Made by a program: the position numbers and the translations under genes. Below, one piece after another: positions 1 through 7,417 of a stretch of 64,000 nucleotides of DNA. This stretch comes from Cohnella baijiui (GTDB lineage Bacteria > Bacillota > Bacilli > Paenibacillales > Paenibacillaceae), in assembly GCF_020731285.1 (NCBI RefSeq), contig NZ_JAJFOW010000012.1, positions 62,001-126,000 on the forward strand, written 5' to 3'. The notes under the pieces are model-generated. The model searched no databases and was not told the origin of the DNA. It saw only the letters and a program-made list of their open reading frames with translations. Positions within the stretch are counted from its first letter, which is position 1; each line of letters starts with the position of its first letter.

Positions 1-180
1 CATGTTCAGCTCGCCCGCTCTGCTCTTCTCCGCCAAAGCGTGGTACATGCCGATGGGCGTATTGCCCGTCGTAAGGCCGAGAAGAGCATTCTTCTTCCGG
101 CGGACGACGGATTCCACCGCCTCGGCGGCGAGGAGGCTCATCTCCTGGTAATCCTTCGTAATCATTAGCTTCATCGGCAT
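1..180 (-). CDS. Glucosamine-6-phosphate deaminase/isomerase-like protein (NagB family), N-terminal part
   Basis: The reading frame starts at an ATG ending at 180 and runs off the left edge after 60 codons. The translated N-terminus contains LGLTTGNTPIGMYHAL, the phosphate/sugar-binding TGxTP loop near the start of NagB and related sugar-phosphate isomerases. It begins 3 bp after the stop of the upstream Dabb gene, so it is the last visible gene of a minus-strand operon with an aldolase and a Gfo/Idh dehydrogenase. NagB enzymes convert glucosamine-6-P to fructose-6-P and ammonia. Family membership is well supported, but the exact substrate is not, because catalytic residues lie outside the window and the operon may act on another amino or keto sugar phosphate. 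Confidence 0.75.
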   Translation of the reverse strand, partial: MPMKLMITKDYQEMSLLAAEAVESVVRRKKNALLGLTTGNTPIGMYHALAEKSRAGELNM

Positions 181-183
181 GCC

Positions 184-480
184 TCAGAACTCAAGCCGAT
201 AATCGGTCGTAATCCGATCGGTCGCCAACGGACGAAAGTGTTGATCGGCAAACGCCACGTGAGCCGGGTGATATTTGTAAAACTCGATCACGTCCATGCT
301 CTCGAATTCGACCGACAACGTGTAACGGTAACGGGCGGTTTCCGAACAGGCGGTGCCGAAAGAAATGCCGATTACGCCCGGAATGGTCATAAGCTCCTTT
401 TTTCCGATCTCGATCATCTTCAGGCAATCCTGATGCGTAGCGCCTTCACGGATATTAAAAACAATCAAATGGCGAATCAT
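184..480 (-). CDS. Dabb (stress-responsive alpha/beta barrel) domain protein
   Basis: This 98-residue protein is a single Dabb domain. It opens with the typical IRHLIVFNIREG strand and has the conserved YHPAHVAFADQHFRPL segment near residues 70-85. Dabb proteins are small dimeric ferredoxin-like barrels, some of which are isomerases or lyases in sugar or polyketide metabolism. The ATG at 480 follows an AGGAGG site that overlaps the end of the dehydrogenase gene, and the next gene starts 3 bp after the stop, so translation is coupled. The operon context suggests a small accessory enzyme or sugar-handling protein in carbohydrate breakdown. No specific reaction can be assigned. Confidence 0.85.
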   Translation of the reverse strand: MIRHLIVFNIREGATHQDCLKMIEIGKKELMTIPGVIGISFGTACSETARYRYTLSVEFESMDVIEFYKYHPAHVAFADQHFRPLATDRITTDYRLEF

Positions 481-492
481 GTATGCAGCCTC

Positions 493-1542
493 CTAGACCA
501 GACGGTTATTGCTCCACGGAAACGAAGATTCGACAGCCACTCTTTGGCCGGATTGGGAGGACTGATGGGCGGCCAGCATGATTTCCAGCACATGGAGGGA
601 GTGTTCGCCGTGCGCGGGCGGCTGTTCGCCCATGGCCAAGTATTCGGCCAGGTAGGATGCCCCGCCTTCCCAAGCGTAAAGCCCTTGATCCTCTGCCCGT
701 TTCTCCCATTTGCCGCCATCGCCGACACAGACGCTGACTCCCTTGGGCTCCCAATCGTAGCCGTTCAGAACCATAGCGCCACCGGTGCCGATGACTTGAA
801 TCGTCCAATCGTCGAACTGGCGTTTGAACGTGTACCCGGTTTGTACGACCGAGAAGACCGAATGACCGTGATCCATAATCAACGCGGTGTTGTCGTCCGC
901 TTCGACCTGAACGGTCTCTCCTCCGACGATCCGCTCGGGAATCGCGATTCCCGTAAAGCTGACGACGTTCTTGACCGGGCCAAGCAAGGCCGACAACGTC
1001 GTGATGTTGTAGACCCCAAGATCGAATAACGAGCCTCCGCCCTTGCGATAAAACCACGATCCCCAGCTTATGCCGCCATGCCCGTAAAAGCCTTGAGCCG
1101 TAAATGCCTTGCCGATTTCCCCGGATGCCAGGATGTCCGACATGCACCGAGCCGCGGGCGATGTGGGGGCGTTGGGCGCGGCGTGCAGCGCCAGTCCTTT
1201 TTGCCGAGCCAGCTGAATCAGCTCGTGAGCGTCCTTCAAATCGGTGGCAAGGGGCTTCTCGCACCAGACATGAACCCCGCTCTCCAAGGCAGCGCGGTTA
1301 ATCGGCGCATGGTAATTCATCGAGGTCAGATTGACGAGCAGATCGATCTTCGCCTCTCGAAGCATCTCGTTGACGTCGCCATAGACGTCTTTGATCCCGT
1401 GCTGATCGGCGAGCTGGCGAGCGTGTTCAACCCTGCTGTCGCACAGCGCGACCAGTTCGACATGCGGGCTGGCTAGCAAATTGGGGATATAGCATAGCGC
1501 AACATTGCCGCAGCCAGCTACCGCAACTCTGACTTTACTCAT
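493..1542 (-). CDS. Gfo/Idh/MocA family NAD(P)-dependent oxidoreductase
   Basis: The 349-residue protein has an N-terminal Rossmann fold with the GCGNVA dinucleotide-binding loop at residues 10-15, and the family motif EKP at 95-97 whose lysine takes part in catalysis. A C-terminal alpha/beta substrate domain follows (G-HGG-SWGSWFYRKGGGSLFDLGVY region). Family members oxidise or reduce hydroxyls of sugars, inositols or sugar derivatives in the cytoplasm. The ATG at 1542 has an AGGAGGA site 6 bp upstream. The gene lies between an aldolase (26 bp upstream) and a Dabb protein (12 bp downstream), consistent with sequential steps of one sugar-degradation pathway. The substrate is unknown. Confidence 0.9.
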   Translation of the reverse strand: MSKVRVAVAGCGNVALCYIPNLLASPHVELVALCDSRVEHARQLADQHGIKDVYGDVNEMLREAKIDLLVNLTSMNYHAPINRAALESGVHVWCEKPLATDLKDAHELIQLARQKGLALHAAPNAPTSPAARCMSDILASGEIGKAFTAQGFYGHGGISWGSWFYRKGGGSLFDLGVYNITTLSALLGPVKNVVSFTGIAIPERIVGGETVQVEADDNTALIMDHGHSVFSVVQTGYTFKRQFDDWTIQVIGTGGAMVLNGYDWEPKGVSVCVGDGGKWEKRAEDQGLYAWEGGASYLAEYLAMGEQPPAHGEHSLHVLEIMLAAHQSSQSGQRVAVESSFPWSNNRLV

Positions 1543-1567
1543 GTGAAATCCTCCTAGTCGTTCTGTC

Positions 1568-2395
1568 TTAACCGATATGTGTCATGGCCTGTTCCGGGGT
1601 GGCCCCCTCGTGCACGATAGCCATTAACGCCTTGGTCATACCGATCGGATTGGGATGCTGAATGATGTTGCGACCGTATACGAGCCCGCGCGCTCCTTGC
1701 CGCATGAGCTGATACGTTCGCCTCAACACTTCCTTGTCGTCAGCCGTCCCGCCGCCGCGGGGGAGAACGGGCACGCCGGAAGCGCATTCAACAATGAGAT
1801 GAAACTCCTCCGGGTCGTCGCACGGATCCGCTTTGATGACGTCCGCGCCGAGTTCGGCTGCCTGACGGACAAGCGGAAGGATTTTATGAAGATCGCCGTC
1901 TACCCCATATCCGCCCTTCGCCGAGTTGGTCTTCATCACAAGCGGCTCCACCATCAAGGGCATGCCGTATTGCTCGCATTCGCGCCTCAGAATCGCAATA
2001 TTTCGAACCGTCTGATGATACAACTCCGGTTGGCCCGGATTGCATACCAGGTTGCCGACTACGCATGCGGCGTCCAACCGAACGGCTTGAATAACAGGTT
2101 CATGGATCAACTGGTCGAATAAATGGGAAGGAAGCGTACTCCCGTAAAAGTTCGCGACATCCGTGCGAATCACCAGCGCCGGTTTGTTCGGTCCGGCAAT
2201 GCTTTGCAGATGTCGGGCCGCTCCCGGCGTAAGTTGAATGGCATCCGGCCGGCAACTGACAATCGAAGCTACCGCTTTGGGCAGGTCCTCGATGCCTTGC
2301 AGAAAAGCCGTCTCGTTAAAAACGCCATGGTCGATGGCTACATCCAGGCAATGACCATCTTCGCCAAACAAGCGGTTCAACCTAGCTTGTTGCAT
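1568..2395 (-). CDS. Class I aldolase of the FbaB/LsrF/DeoC type
   Basis: The 275-residue TIM-barrel protein has AIDHG at residues 20-24, a Schiff-base lysine candidate at 188 in GADVIKAD, and phosphate-binding loops PRGGG at 212-216 and GRN near 241-243. These are features of class I fructose-bisphosphate and Lsr-type aldolases. The frame is open 40 codons further upstream, but that extension overlaps the regulator gene. The ATG at 2395 sits 6 bp after a GGGAGG site and is clearly the better start. It is the first gene of the aldolase-dehydrogenase-Dabb-NagB operon and is preceded by GntR-type operator sequences. The likely role is cleavage of a phosphorylated ketose or a keto-sugar intermediate; the exact substrate is unknown. 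Confidence 0.88.
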   Translation of the reverse strand: MQQARLNRLFGEDGHCLDVAIDHGVFNETAFLQGIEDLPKAVASIVSCRPDAIQLTPGAARHLQSIAGPNKPALVIRTDVANFYGSTLPSHLFDQLIHEPVIQAVRLDAACVVGNLVCNPGQPELYHQTVRNIAILRRECEQYGMPLMVEPLVMKTNSAKGGYGVDGDLHKILPLVRQAAELGADVIKADPCDDPEEFHLIVECASGVPVLPRGGGTADDKEVLRRTYQLMRQGARGLVYGRNIIQHPNPIGMTKALMAIVHEGATPEQAMTHIG

Positions 2396-2410
2396 TTCAT
2401 CCCTCCCTAA

Positions 2411-2443
2411 TTGTACATATGTATTAAAATTTGTACGTACATT
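2411..2443. promoter_or_regulatory. Putative GntR operator in front of the aldolase operon
   Basis: The gap between the regulator and the aldolase gene contains TTGTACATATGTA (2411-2423) and TTGTACGTACATT (2431-2443). The latter includes the perfect 10-bp palindrome TGTACGTACA at 2432-2441. A closely similar sequence, ATTTGTACGTATGT, lies upstream of the regulator itself (3285-3298). Shared palindromes in front of a GntR gene and its neighbouring operon suggest autoregulated, effector-relieved repression. This is inferred from sequence repetition only. Confidence 0.55.
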
Positions 2444-2490
2444 TATGAATATAGGAGGTCCCTCTCGCTTTGTCAACCGTTTTATTCCGT

Positions 2491-3240
2491 CTACTGTTGT
2501 TTGGGGACCAGCCATTCGACGAAATAACGGCAGCGATCTCCCCTTATGATCGACTGCGACAGCTCGTATACCGAATTGTTTACGTACCCGACCCGCTCGA
2601 AATAAAGAGCTGGCGCGCCCTTTGGAACGTTCAACAAAATTGAATTCAGATCATCGATCAGAACGGGCTCAAAATACTCGACCATATGATCGAGCCGGAT
2701 ATGATATTCTTTCTCCAACAGCGAATACAGCGATTTCGCCGCGTTGATCTTCTCTTGATCCAGATCGGCGAGCAAATGCATGGGAATAAAGGTGGTCTCC
2801 ACCATGATCGGTTCCCCGTCGAGCGAACGCTGCCTCACCAGGCGATAAACGAGCTGTTTCTCGCGAAGCCCCAGCTTCTCCCTCACGCTTGCTTTGGGCA
2901 TGATGATCTCGAAATCGATAATTTTGAACTCCGGCTTATGGCCGCGTTCCTCCATGTGCTTGGTGAAGCTGTACATATTCCCCACCGGCGTATCGATGCG
3001 CGGCTTGTTGACAAAGGTCCCCCGGCCTTGCTGTCTGACCAGATAGCCGTCATGAACCAATTCCGTTACGGCTTGCCTTACGGTAGCCCGACTGACGGAG
3101 TAGACTTCGGAAAGCTGCGCTTCGGTCTTTATCGCGTCTCCCGGCTGCAGAACGCCGGAACGAATGTCTTCCAGAAGCCGGTCTTTGATTTGTACGTAAA
3201 GCGGCCACTTTTTTCCGTTTAGATCCAATGGATTTGTCAA
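2491..3240 (-). CDS. GntR family transcriptional regulator, HutC/FarR type with UTRA domain
   Basis: The 249-residue protein has an N-terminal winged helix (about residues 10-75, with VSRATVRQAVTELVHDGYLVRQQGRGTFV at its end) and a C-terminal UTRA ligand-binding domain (about 95-240). UTRA regulators sense small molecules, often sugar phosphates or amino acids. Translation starts at a TTG (3240) about 10 bp after AGGAGG. It precedes the aldolase operon on the same strand, and similar TGTACGTA-type palindromes lie before both, so it probably represses that operon and itself. A further TTTGTACGTA match lies inside its own first codons (about 3188-3198), which may be chance. Confidence 0.92.
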   Translation of the reverse strand: MTNPLDLNGKKWPLYVQIKDRLLEDIRSGVLQPGDAIKTEAQLSEVYSVSRATVRQAVTELVHDGYLVRQQGRGTFVNKPRIDTPVGNMYSFTKHMEERGHKPEFKIIDFEIIMPKASVREKLGLREKQLVYRLVRQRSLDGEPIMVETTFIPMHLLADLDQEKINAAKSLYSLLEKEYHIRLDHMVEYFEPVLIDDLNSILLNVPKGAPALYFERVGYVNNSVYELSQSIIRGDRCRYFVEWLVPKQQ

Positions 3241-3273
3241 ATCCCTTCGCCTCCTAGCCCTTTAACTATACCA

Positions 3274-3298
3274 TACAAATATAAATTTGTACGTATGT
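3274..3298. promoter_or_regulatory. Putative GntR autoregulatory operator
   Basis: TACAAAT at 3274-3280 faces ATTTGTACGTATGT at 3285-3298, an imperfect inverted arrangement. The right half matches the palindrome in front of the aldolase operon. It lies 35-60 bp upstream of the regulator's TTG start, a position suited to autoregulation. No binding data are implied. Confidence 0.5.
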
Positions 3299-3353
3299 TT
3301 TGGGGCTTGTATGAAGAAATTTATCATTTGGTTCAAGCGACTATGCGGTTGCT

Positions 3354-4322
3354 TTATCCCTTGTTCCCTAAAACATCCACTCTCTCTTGTAATCCTTCTA
3401 CGACTTCTTTCGGTATTTCCCTGACCTTGATATCTCCACCTAAGAAAAGCAGCCAATTTGTTATTTCGGCCAACTCATCCGGATGATGAACATGGATGAA
3501 AGTCTTTAAAATAGCCGTAGTTTGATAAGGGTTCGTGTATGAAATTGTAATTTTTAATGGATGGTACTTTTTGAACTGGGCAATCGCCTTGGGACCAAGC
3601 TCGAGGACCAGGTTGATGGCTTCTTCCTGCTTGCTTAGTTGTTCTGCAATCTTCTTCTTGCTTGTTCTTTTTTTCTCGGGATATGGTTTGACACCGGTGA
3701 GATTGTCGACGGGAATAATCCGCCTCTTTTCCTCCTCTAGGTCGAAGCCTTCAATTTGCCAAGAGCTTTTTTCACGATATAGGCGCATGAGATAGATGGG
3801 ATAAGACTTTATTTCCCTTCCTTCTTCGACGGAAACCACTAAGTAGCTGTCTACAAGAAGGGTTTGGATGAGTTGTTCTAACATAGGATGGGGCAGATCC
3901 GATAGATCAAGCAGGTCAGGATTGTGGGGGTTGGTGCCTTCGAAGAGCAGAATTTGATTTAACAGAACCAGATCGTCCTGCTGGTTTTCAGAGATGAGGC
4001 CGAGCAATTTTTCCGCTAAAGAGTGGCGACTCTTGAGATAAGGGAGTTGTAGATTTCGTGTGGCCATGAAGGCGATAAAAAGAGCTTTAATCTCATTATC
4101 GGTAAAGCGGACAGTGGGCAGGACGGAGTTGTTCATTACAAAATAACCCCCGTCCCTCCCGACTTCGGCAACCAGAGGCATTCCCATCGCTTCAATTTCC
4201 CTGATATCCCGAATCGCCGTCGAACGGGAGATGTGGAACTCATGCATGATTTCCGAGATGGTAAAATGGGCGCGGTTGTTGATGTACCGCATGATGACGT
4301 TAATCCGTTCTACTTTTTTCAT
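3354..4322 (-). CDS. YafY-type transcriptional regulator: HTH_11 plus WYL domain
   Basis: The 322-residue protein begins with a winged helix (residues 1-60, FTISEIMHEFHISRSTAIRDI recognition region), followed by a WYL-type sensor domain in the middle (about 135-215, with the YPIYLMRLYREKSSWQIEGFDLE segment) and a WCX-like C-terminal extension. WYL domains bind nucleic-acid or nucleotide-like ligands, and these regulators usually repress neighbouring genes. It is divergent from a broken GyrI-like gene. The 100-bp intergenic region shares a conserved block with the promoter of the intact GyrI-like gene 0.9 kb away, so this protein is the likely regulator of both units. Confidence 0.9.
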   Translation of the reverse strand: MKKVERINVIMRYINNRAHFTISEIMHEFHISRSTAIRDIREIEAMGMPLVAEVGRDGGYFVMNNSVLPTVRFTDNEIKALFIAFMATRNLQLPYLKSRHSLAEKLLGLISENQQDDLVLLNQILLFEGTNPHNPDLLDLSDLPHPMLEQLIQTLLVDSYLVVSVEEGREIKSYPIYLMRLYREKSSWQIEGFDLEEEKRRIIPVDNLTGVKPYPEKKRTSKKKIAEQLSKQEEAINLVLELGPKAIAQFKKYHPLKITISYTNPYQTTAILKTFIHVHHPDELAEITNWLLFLGGDIKVREIPKEVVEGLQERVDVLGNKG

Positions 4323-4361
4323 CGGGCCCTCTAAACAGTATCATATTTTGACATGATTTAT
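4323..4361. promoter_or_regulatory. Conserved promoter/operator block, copy 1
   Basis: This stretch matches 5242-5281 almost base for base, including GGCCCTCTAAA, GTATCA and TTTTGACATGATTTAT. TTGACA at 4348-4353 could be a -35 element, with a weak TATAAA about 15 bp downstream. Because it lies between the divergent WYL gene and the GyrI-like pseudogene, and recurs before the intact paralogue, it is a good candidate for the WYL regulator's binding site. Confidence 0.55.
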
Positions 4362-4424
4362 CGTTATTATAAACCCATCAAGCGGAAAAACAAATGACTT
4401 GATCCATTCAAAAAAGGAGTTGGG

Positions 4425-4776
4425 ATGATGGCAGCCTATACCCTTGAGGAAAAAGACGGCTTTATCGTGCTGGGTATTGGAACGGAACTAAAGAGCGAGT
4501 ACACGGACTATGCCGGCATGAACAAGGAGAAGGAAAACTTTTGGCGGACAGTGGAGCAGGACGATCCAATTCCCTAAGGGACAATACCTCGTCAGTAAAG
4601 GCGAAGGGAAGACGGCTGATGAGTTGAGCAGCATGCTCACCGGCATTGCGTTCGGTCAAGTCTTGCCGGCAGCCGATACCTTCGCCTATGTCGGCGGGCC
4701 CAATGCAACGGTTGAGATGGGGCGGCGAGACGGCCTTGTATATGGTGAAATGTGGATTCCGGTTGTGAAGAAGTGA
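4425..4776 (+). pseudogene. Broken copy of the GyrI-like effector-binding gene
   Basis: The sequence is highly similar to the intact gene at 5350-5829 in both its 5' part (to about 4560) and its 3' part, ending with the same EMWIPVV-K tail. About 130 bp corresponding to roughly 5485-5613 of the intact copy are missing. The deletion shifts the frame and gives a TAA at 4575-4577 after 50 codons. The ribosome site and upstream regulatory block are intact. The DoxX gene starts 23 bp after the old stop, so the broken copy now mainly provides the transcript start for DoxX. It arose by duplication together with its promoter. Confidence 0.9.
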
Positions 4777-4799
4777 ACGAGATCAAAGGAGGAATGGGA

Positions 4800-5222
4800 A
4801 TGAGTACGATTACCGGTAATGAAAAAATCGCGAAGGTTGAATCCCGCCCTATCGGAAGGACGGCCGCCTATTGGACGGTCACAATCATTCTCGCATTCTC
4901 TATTGCATTAAGCGGGATCGGACAATTGATGCGATATGGTGGCAATGTCGATTTAGTGACCGATATTGGTTTCCCGTTATATATCACGAACATTCTCGGA
5001 ACTTGGAAATTGCTTGGAATCATTGCGATCCTAATCCCGGGTTTCCCCCGGCTTAAGGAATGGGCGTATAGCGGCATCTTTTTTCTAATGACGGGTGCGG
5101 CCTTATCCCATGTGTTCGCTCATGATTACGGCGATGGTGGATTCCATATTATTCTTCCGCTTTTCTATGCCGCGCTTGGCATCGCCTCCTGGGCGCTGCG
5201 TCCGAAAAGCCGTAAACTTTAG
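4800..5222 (+). CDS. DoxX family membrane protein
   Basis: The 140-residue protein has four predicted membrane helices (around residues 22-42, 55-80, 88-105 and 112-130) and the layout of the DoxX/DoxX_2 family, with the NILGTWKLLGIIAILIPG and FPRLKEWAYSG segments. DoxX-like proteins are small membrane proteins linked to redox or thiosulfate metabolism in some species, often with no known function. The ATG at 4800 is chosen because AAAGGAGG lies 7 bp upstream; an ATG at 4794 would be too close. It appears co-transcribed with the broken GyrI-like gene and so is probably under WYL control. Confidence 0.85.
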   Translation: MSTITGNEKIAKVESRPIGRTAAYWTVTIILAFSIALSGIGQLMRYGGNVDLVTDIGFPLYITNILGTWKLLGIIAILIPGFPRLKEWAYSGIFFLMTGAALSHVFAHDYGDGGFHIILPLFYAALGIASWALRPKSRKL

Positions 5223-5241
5223 CGGGCATTGATTTTTTTCA

Positions 5242-5281
5242 CCGGCCCTCTAAAAAAGTATCACATTTTGACATGATTTAT
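5242..5281. promoter_or_regulatory. Conserved promoter/operator block, copy 2
   Basis: This is nearly identical to 4323-4361, including TTGACA at 5268-5273. It precedes the intact GyrI-like gene by about 70 bp. The -10 region is unclear. Retention of the block before both gene copies, beside a WYL regulator, supports common control. Confidence 0.55.
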
Positions 5282-5349
5282 AGGTATGATTGACTTATCA
5301 AGCGAATAAACAAATCAATTGATCCATTCAAAAAAAGGAGCTGGGAATA

Positions 5350-5829
5350 ATGACAACGTATACCTTTGAGGAAAAAGACAGCTTTATCGTGCTAGGTATT
5401 GGAACGGAACTAAAGAGCGATTACACGGACTATGCCGGCATGAACAAGGAGAAGGAAAACTTCTGGCGGGCAGTGGAGCAGGATGGAAGGCTCGACACGT
5501 TAAAGGCGATTGCTGCGAACGACTATATTTTTGCCGTAAACGAAGCGGTAAATCACAAGATGATGTATTATGCCGGCGTCATGACAGATTCATCGGTACC
5601 GGAAGAGCACAGACTGATCCAATTTCCTAAGGGACAATACCTCGTCGTTAAAGGCGAAGGGAAGTCGGCTGATGAGTTGAGCAGCACGCTTACTGGCATT
5701 GCCTTCGGTCAAGTCTTGCCGGCAGCCGATAATTACGCCTATGTTGGCGGGCCCAATGCAACGGTTGAGATGGGGCAGCGAGACGGCTTCGTATACGGTG
5801 AAATGTGGATCCCGGTTGTGGAGAAATAA
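5350..5829 (+). CDS. GyrI-like (AraC-type effector-binding) domain protein
   Basis: The 159-residue protein is a stand-alone GyrI-like small-molecule-binding domain. It has the FPKGQYLVVKGEG segment at about residues 91-103 and the GFVYGEMWIPVVEK ending typical of the fold. There is no DNA-binding domain. Such proteins bind hydrophobic or cationic small molecules and can act as drug-binding or hydrolytic proteins. It has its own ribosome site (AAAAGGAG) and is followed 25 bp later by the unrecognised 155-residue gene, with a shared terminator. A damaged paralogue lies at 4425-4776. The ligand is unknown. Confidence 0.85.
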   Translation: MTTYTFEEKDSFIVLGIGTELKSDYTDYAGMNKEKENFWRAVEQDGRLDTLKAIAANDYIFAVNEAVNHKMMYYAGVMTDSSVPEEHRLIQFPKGQYLVVKGEGKSADELSSTLTGIAFGQVLPAADNYAYVGGPNATVEMGQRDGFVYGEMWIPVVEK

Positions 5830-5854
5830 ACGAAATCAGCAGGAGGTATGCGGA

Positions 5855-6322
5855 ATGTCCCCTATCGTTGACTTTAAAAATGTGTCTACGGTTGGTCTGG
5901 AATCTTCGCCGGTAGCAGAAGCGCTAGCTGGTTTGCGTGCGAATGAAGCCCGTTACTTCATGAACAAATACAAGCACGAATTTACGGTCGTACCGGCCAG
6001 CGAAAGCCAAGAGACGCTTGATTATGTGAAACGAGTTTTAAAAGAAGAACGTGGTATTGAGTTTGCGGCCCAACCTCTAGAAACAGCGCGTTTTCAAGTC
6101 GAAAATATCAATTGGGCCTTCGTCTTCTATGAGGATGGTCTAGCGGTCAACGTCCTGTACACGGTGGATGATCCTAAGAAGCGGGCTGTTGGATTTAAGC
6201 TATCCGAGGGGATGGAAGTACCTGCGGAGCTGGAAGAGAAGAAGTTCAAATTTGCGAGACAGAAGTCTAAATTGGCTGGGACCATTCGAGGTTCGTTCTT
6301 CGTCATTAAAGGAGAATATTGA
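5855..6322 (+). CDS. Unrecognised 155-residue protein, paralogue of 47890-48351
   Basis: I do not recognise a characterised family. The protein is soluble, with no signal peptide or membrane segment, and about 75-80 percent identical by eye to the protein at 47890-48351. Conserved features are VDFKNVSTVGLESSPVA at the N-terminus, RANEARY-MNKYKHEFTVVPA in the middle and SKLAGTIRGSFFVIKGEY at the end, which suggests a compact single domain. The ATG at 5855 follows AGGAGG by 8 bp. Here it is the second gene after the GyrI-like protein, and its expression is probably set by the WYL-linked promoter. The other copy stands alone. Function unknown. Confidence 0.8.
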   Translation: MSPIVDFKNVSTVGLESSPVAEALAGLRANEARYFMNKYKHEFTVVPASESQETLDYVKRVLKEERGIEFAAQPLETARFQVENINWAFVFYEDGLAVNVLYTVDDPKKRAVGFKLSEGMEVPAELEEKKFKFARQKSKLAGTIRGSFFVIKGEY

Positions 6323-6326
6323 AGCG

Positions 6327-6360
6327 AAAAAACGCATCTCTATAAGGAGATGCGTTTTTT
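6327..6360 (+). terminator. Rho-independent terminator of the GyrI-like/unknown gene unit
   Basis: AAAAAACGCATCTC pairs with GAGATGCGTTTTTT across a short loop, followed by a T run. The A/T-rich flanks make it able to work in both directions. Confidence 0.9.
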
Positions 6361-6587
6361 ACGATGGTTATACAGCGGAATCCGAAGACAGGGAAGACCG
6401 GCTGCGCGGATGTCCTCTGATTCAATGTATAAGCCACCTTCACCATCCAACATTTTCCTGCGCGCTTAGCAAGCTTCAGGTGTTATACTTATCAGTCGAT
6501 AGCGTAACGGATATACATGTTGCCTGTTCTTATCAGGAAGCTCGAGGTAGTATAAACATAATACGGTCATCAGAGGGAATGGTCATC

Positions 6588-6995
6588 ATGAACAAACGTA
6601 TTGCTGTACGCTTTTTTATTTTTATTTTTGTCCTAAGTTTGGTCCTTCCGGGACAAGCTTCGATGGAAGCGCTCAGCCAAGAACCGGTTATGAAAGATAC
6701 AAATCTCGAACAAGCGATTCATTCATGGTTAGGTAAAAAAGGCGATGATCCACTAACCAAAGCGGATTTAGAATCTCTCACCGTTGTATCTTTATCAGGT
6801 AAAGGAATTAAAGATCTGCAGGGATTGGAGTATGCCGTCAATGTCACGGAACTCGATTTAGACTTTAATGAAATTTCTGATCTTACACCGCTAAAGAAAC
6901 TTTCAAAGATCCGTAATCTCAGCCTCAAAGCAAATCAAATCTCTTCGATTGAGGCATTGTCGACTCTGAAAGAGATGGTCGTGCCCGGAGCATGA
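6588..6995 (+). pseudogene. Truncated secreted leucine-rich-repeat protein
   Basis: The frame starts at ATG 6588 after AGAGGG and encodes a signal peptide (residues 1-22, hydrophobic FFIFIFVLSLVLPG) and the start of an internalin-like LRR domain (LTVVSLSGKGIKDLQGLEYAVNVTELDLDFNEISDL-type repeats, three units). It stops after only 135 residues, where the sequence switches abruptly at about 6978 to a sigma-factor C-terminus in another frame. Intact relatives have many more repeats. It is best read as a 5' gene fragment left by a deletion, though a short secreted peptide could still be made. Confidence 0.75.
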
Positions 6996-7159
6996 ATCCG
7001 GTGCTCGTGAACGGATTGGTAGGCGTCATTGCGGGTTATTTGGATCAACCGATATTCATTCTCGAATTCACGTTTGTGGATGGCAAGATCACCGAGATCG
7101 ACATGATTGCCGACCAGGAACGCCTTCACGGGCTCGATATCGCCAAGTTGCACGATTGA
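6980..7159 (+). pseudogene. C-terminal fragment of a SigJ-type ECF sigma factor
   Basis: In the frame ending with TGA at 7157-7159 the translation reads ...SMNPVLVNGLVGVIAGYL... then ...FTFVDGKITEIDMIADQERL... This is the typical SnoaL-like tail of SigJ/ECF41-type sigma factors (NG-x-GV followed by F-x-v-DGKI--ID-i-D--RL). No start, sigma2 or sigma4 region is present. The fragment is fused directly to the truncated LRR gene, so a deletion removed the rest of both genes. Confidence 0.8.
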
Positions 7160-7271
7160 ACGCACTTGATTAAAATTTCCGGGATAGGATTTTGATGACT
7201 ATCCGATAGGCTGCTGTTGTGGTACGTTGCCTTCCCATTCGGGCAAGTTTTGTTCGCTATTGAGCCAGTAA

Positions 7272-7297
7272 AAAATGCACCCTCGCGGGTGCATTTT
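7272..7297. terminator. Bidirectional terminator hairpin
   Basis: AAAATGCACCC and GGGTGCATTTT form an 11-bp stem around the loop TCGC. It lies 110 bp after the sigma-factor fragment and is probably the original terminator of that lost gene. Confidence 0.8.
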
Positions 7298-7350
7298 GAA
7301 TTTCGCCCGCCTTATGGGTGATACGCTGGACCGTCCCATAAGGGGCCTCG

Positions 7351-7397
7351 TTGACAGAGCCCTATAGCGTATGCTATTTTTTATTAAACACCGTTTA
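7351..7397 (+). promoter_or_regulatory. Promoter and TetR operator before the TetR gene
   Basis: TTGACA (7351-7356), an 18-bp spacer and TATTTT (7375-7380) form a sigma-A promoter. A perfect 5-3-5 inverted repeat, TAAAC-ACC-GTTTA (7385-7397), covers the expected transcription start, just before the regulator. This suggests autorepression. Confidence 0.6.
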
Positions 7398-7417
7398 AAT
7401 AAAGCGAGGTATTTCAT

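Noticed and set aside
238..1029. 263-codon plus-strand frame opposite the Gfo/Idh gene
   Set aside because: It mirrors the codon structure of the dehydrogenase gene, which has clear motifs and a good ribosome site.
2396..2515. 40-codon N-terminal extension of the aldolase
   Set aside because: It overlaps the GntR gene and operator region; the internal ATG at 2395 has a proper GGGAGG site.
6168..6587. N-terminal extension of the LRR gene overlapping the preceding gene
   Set aside because: It runs through the previous coding sequence and a terminator; ATG 6588 has the signal peptide right after it.
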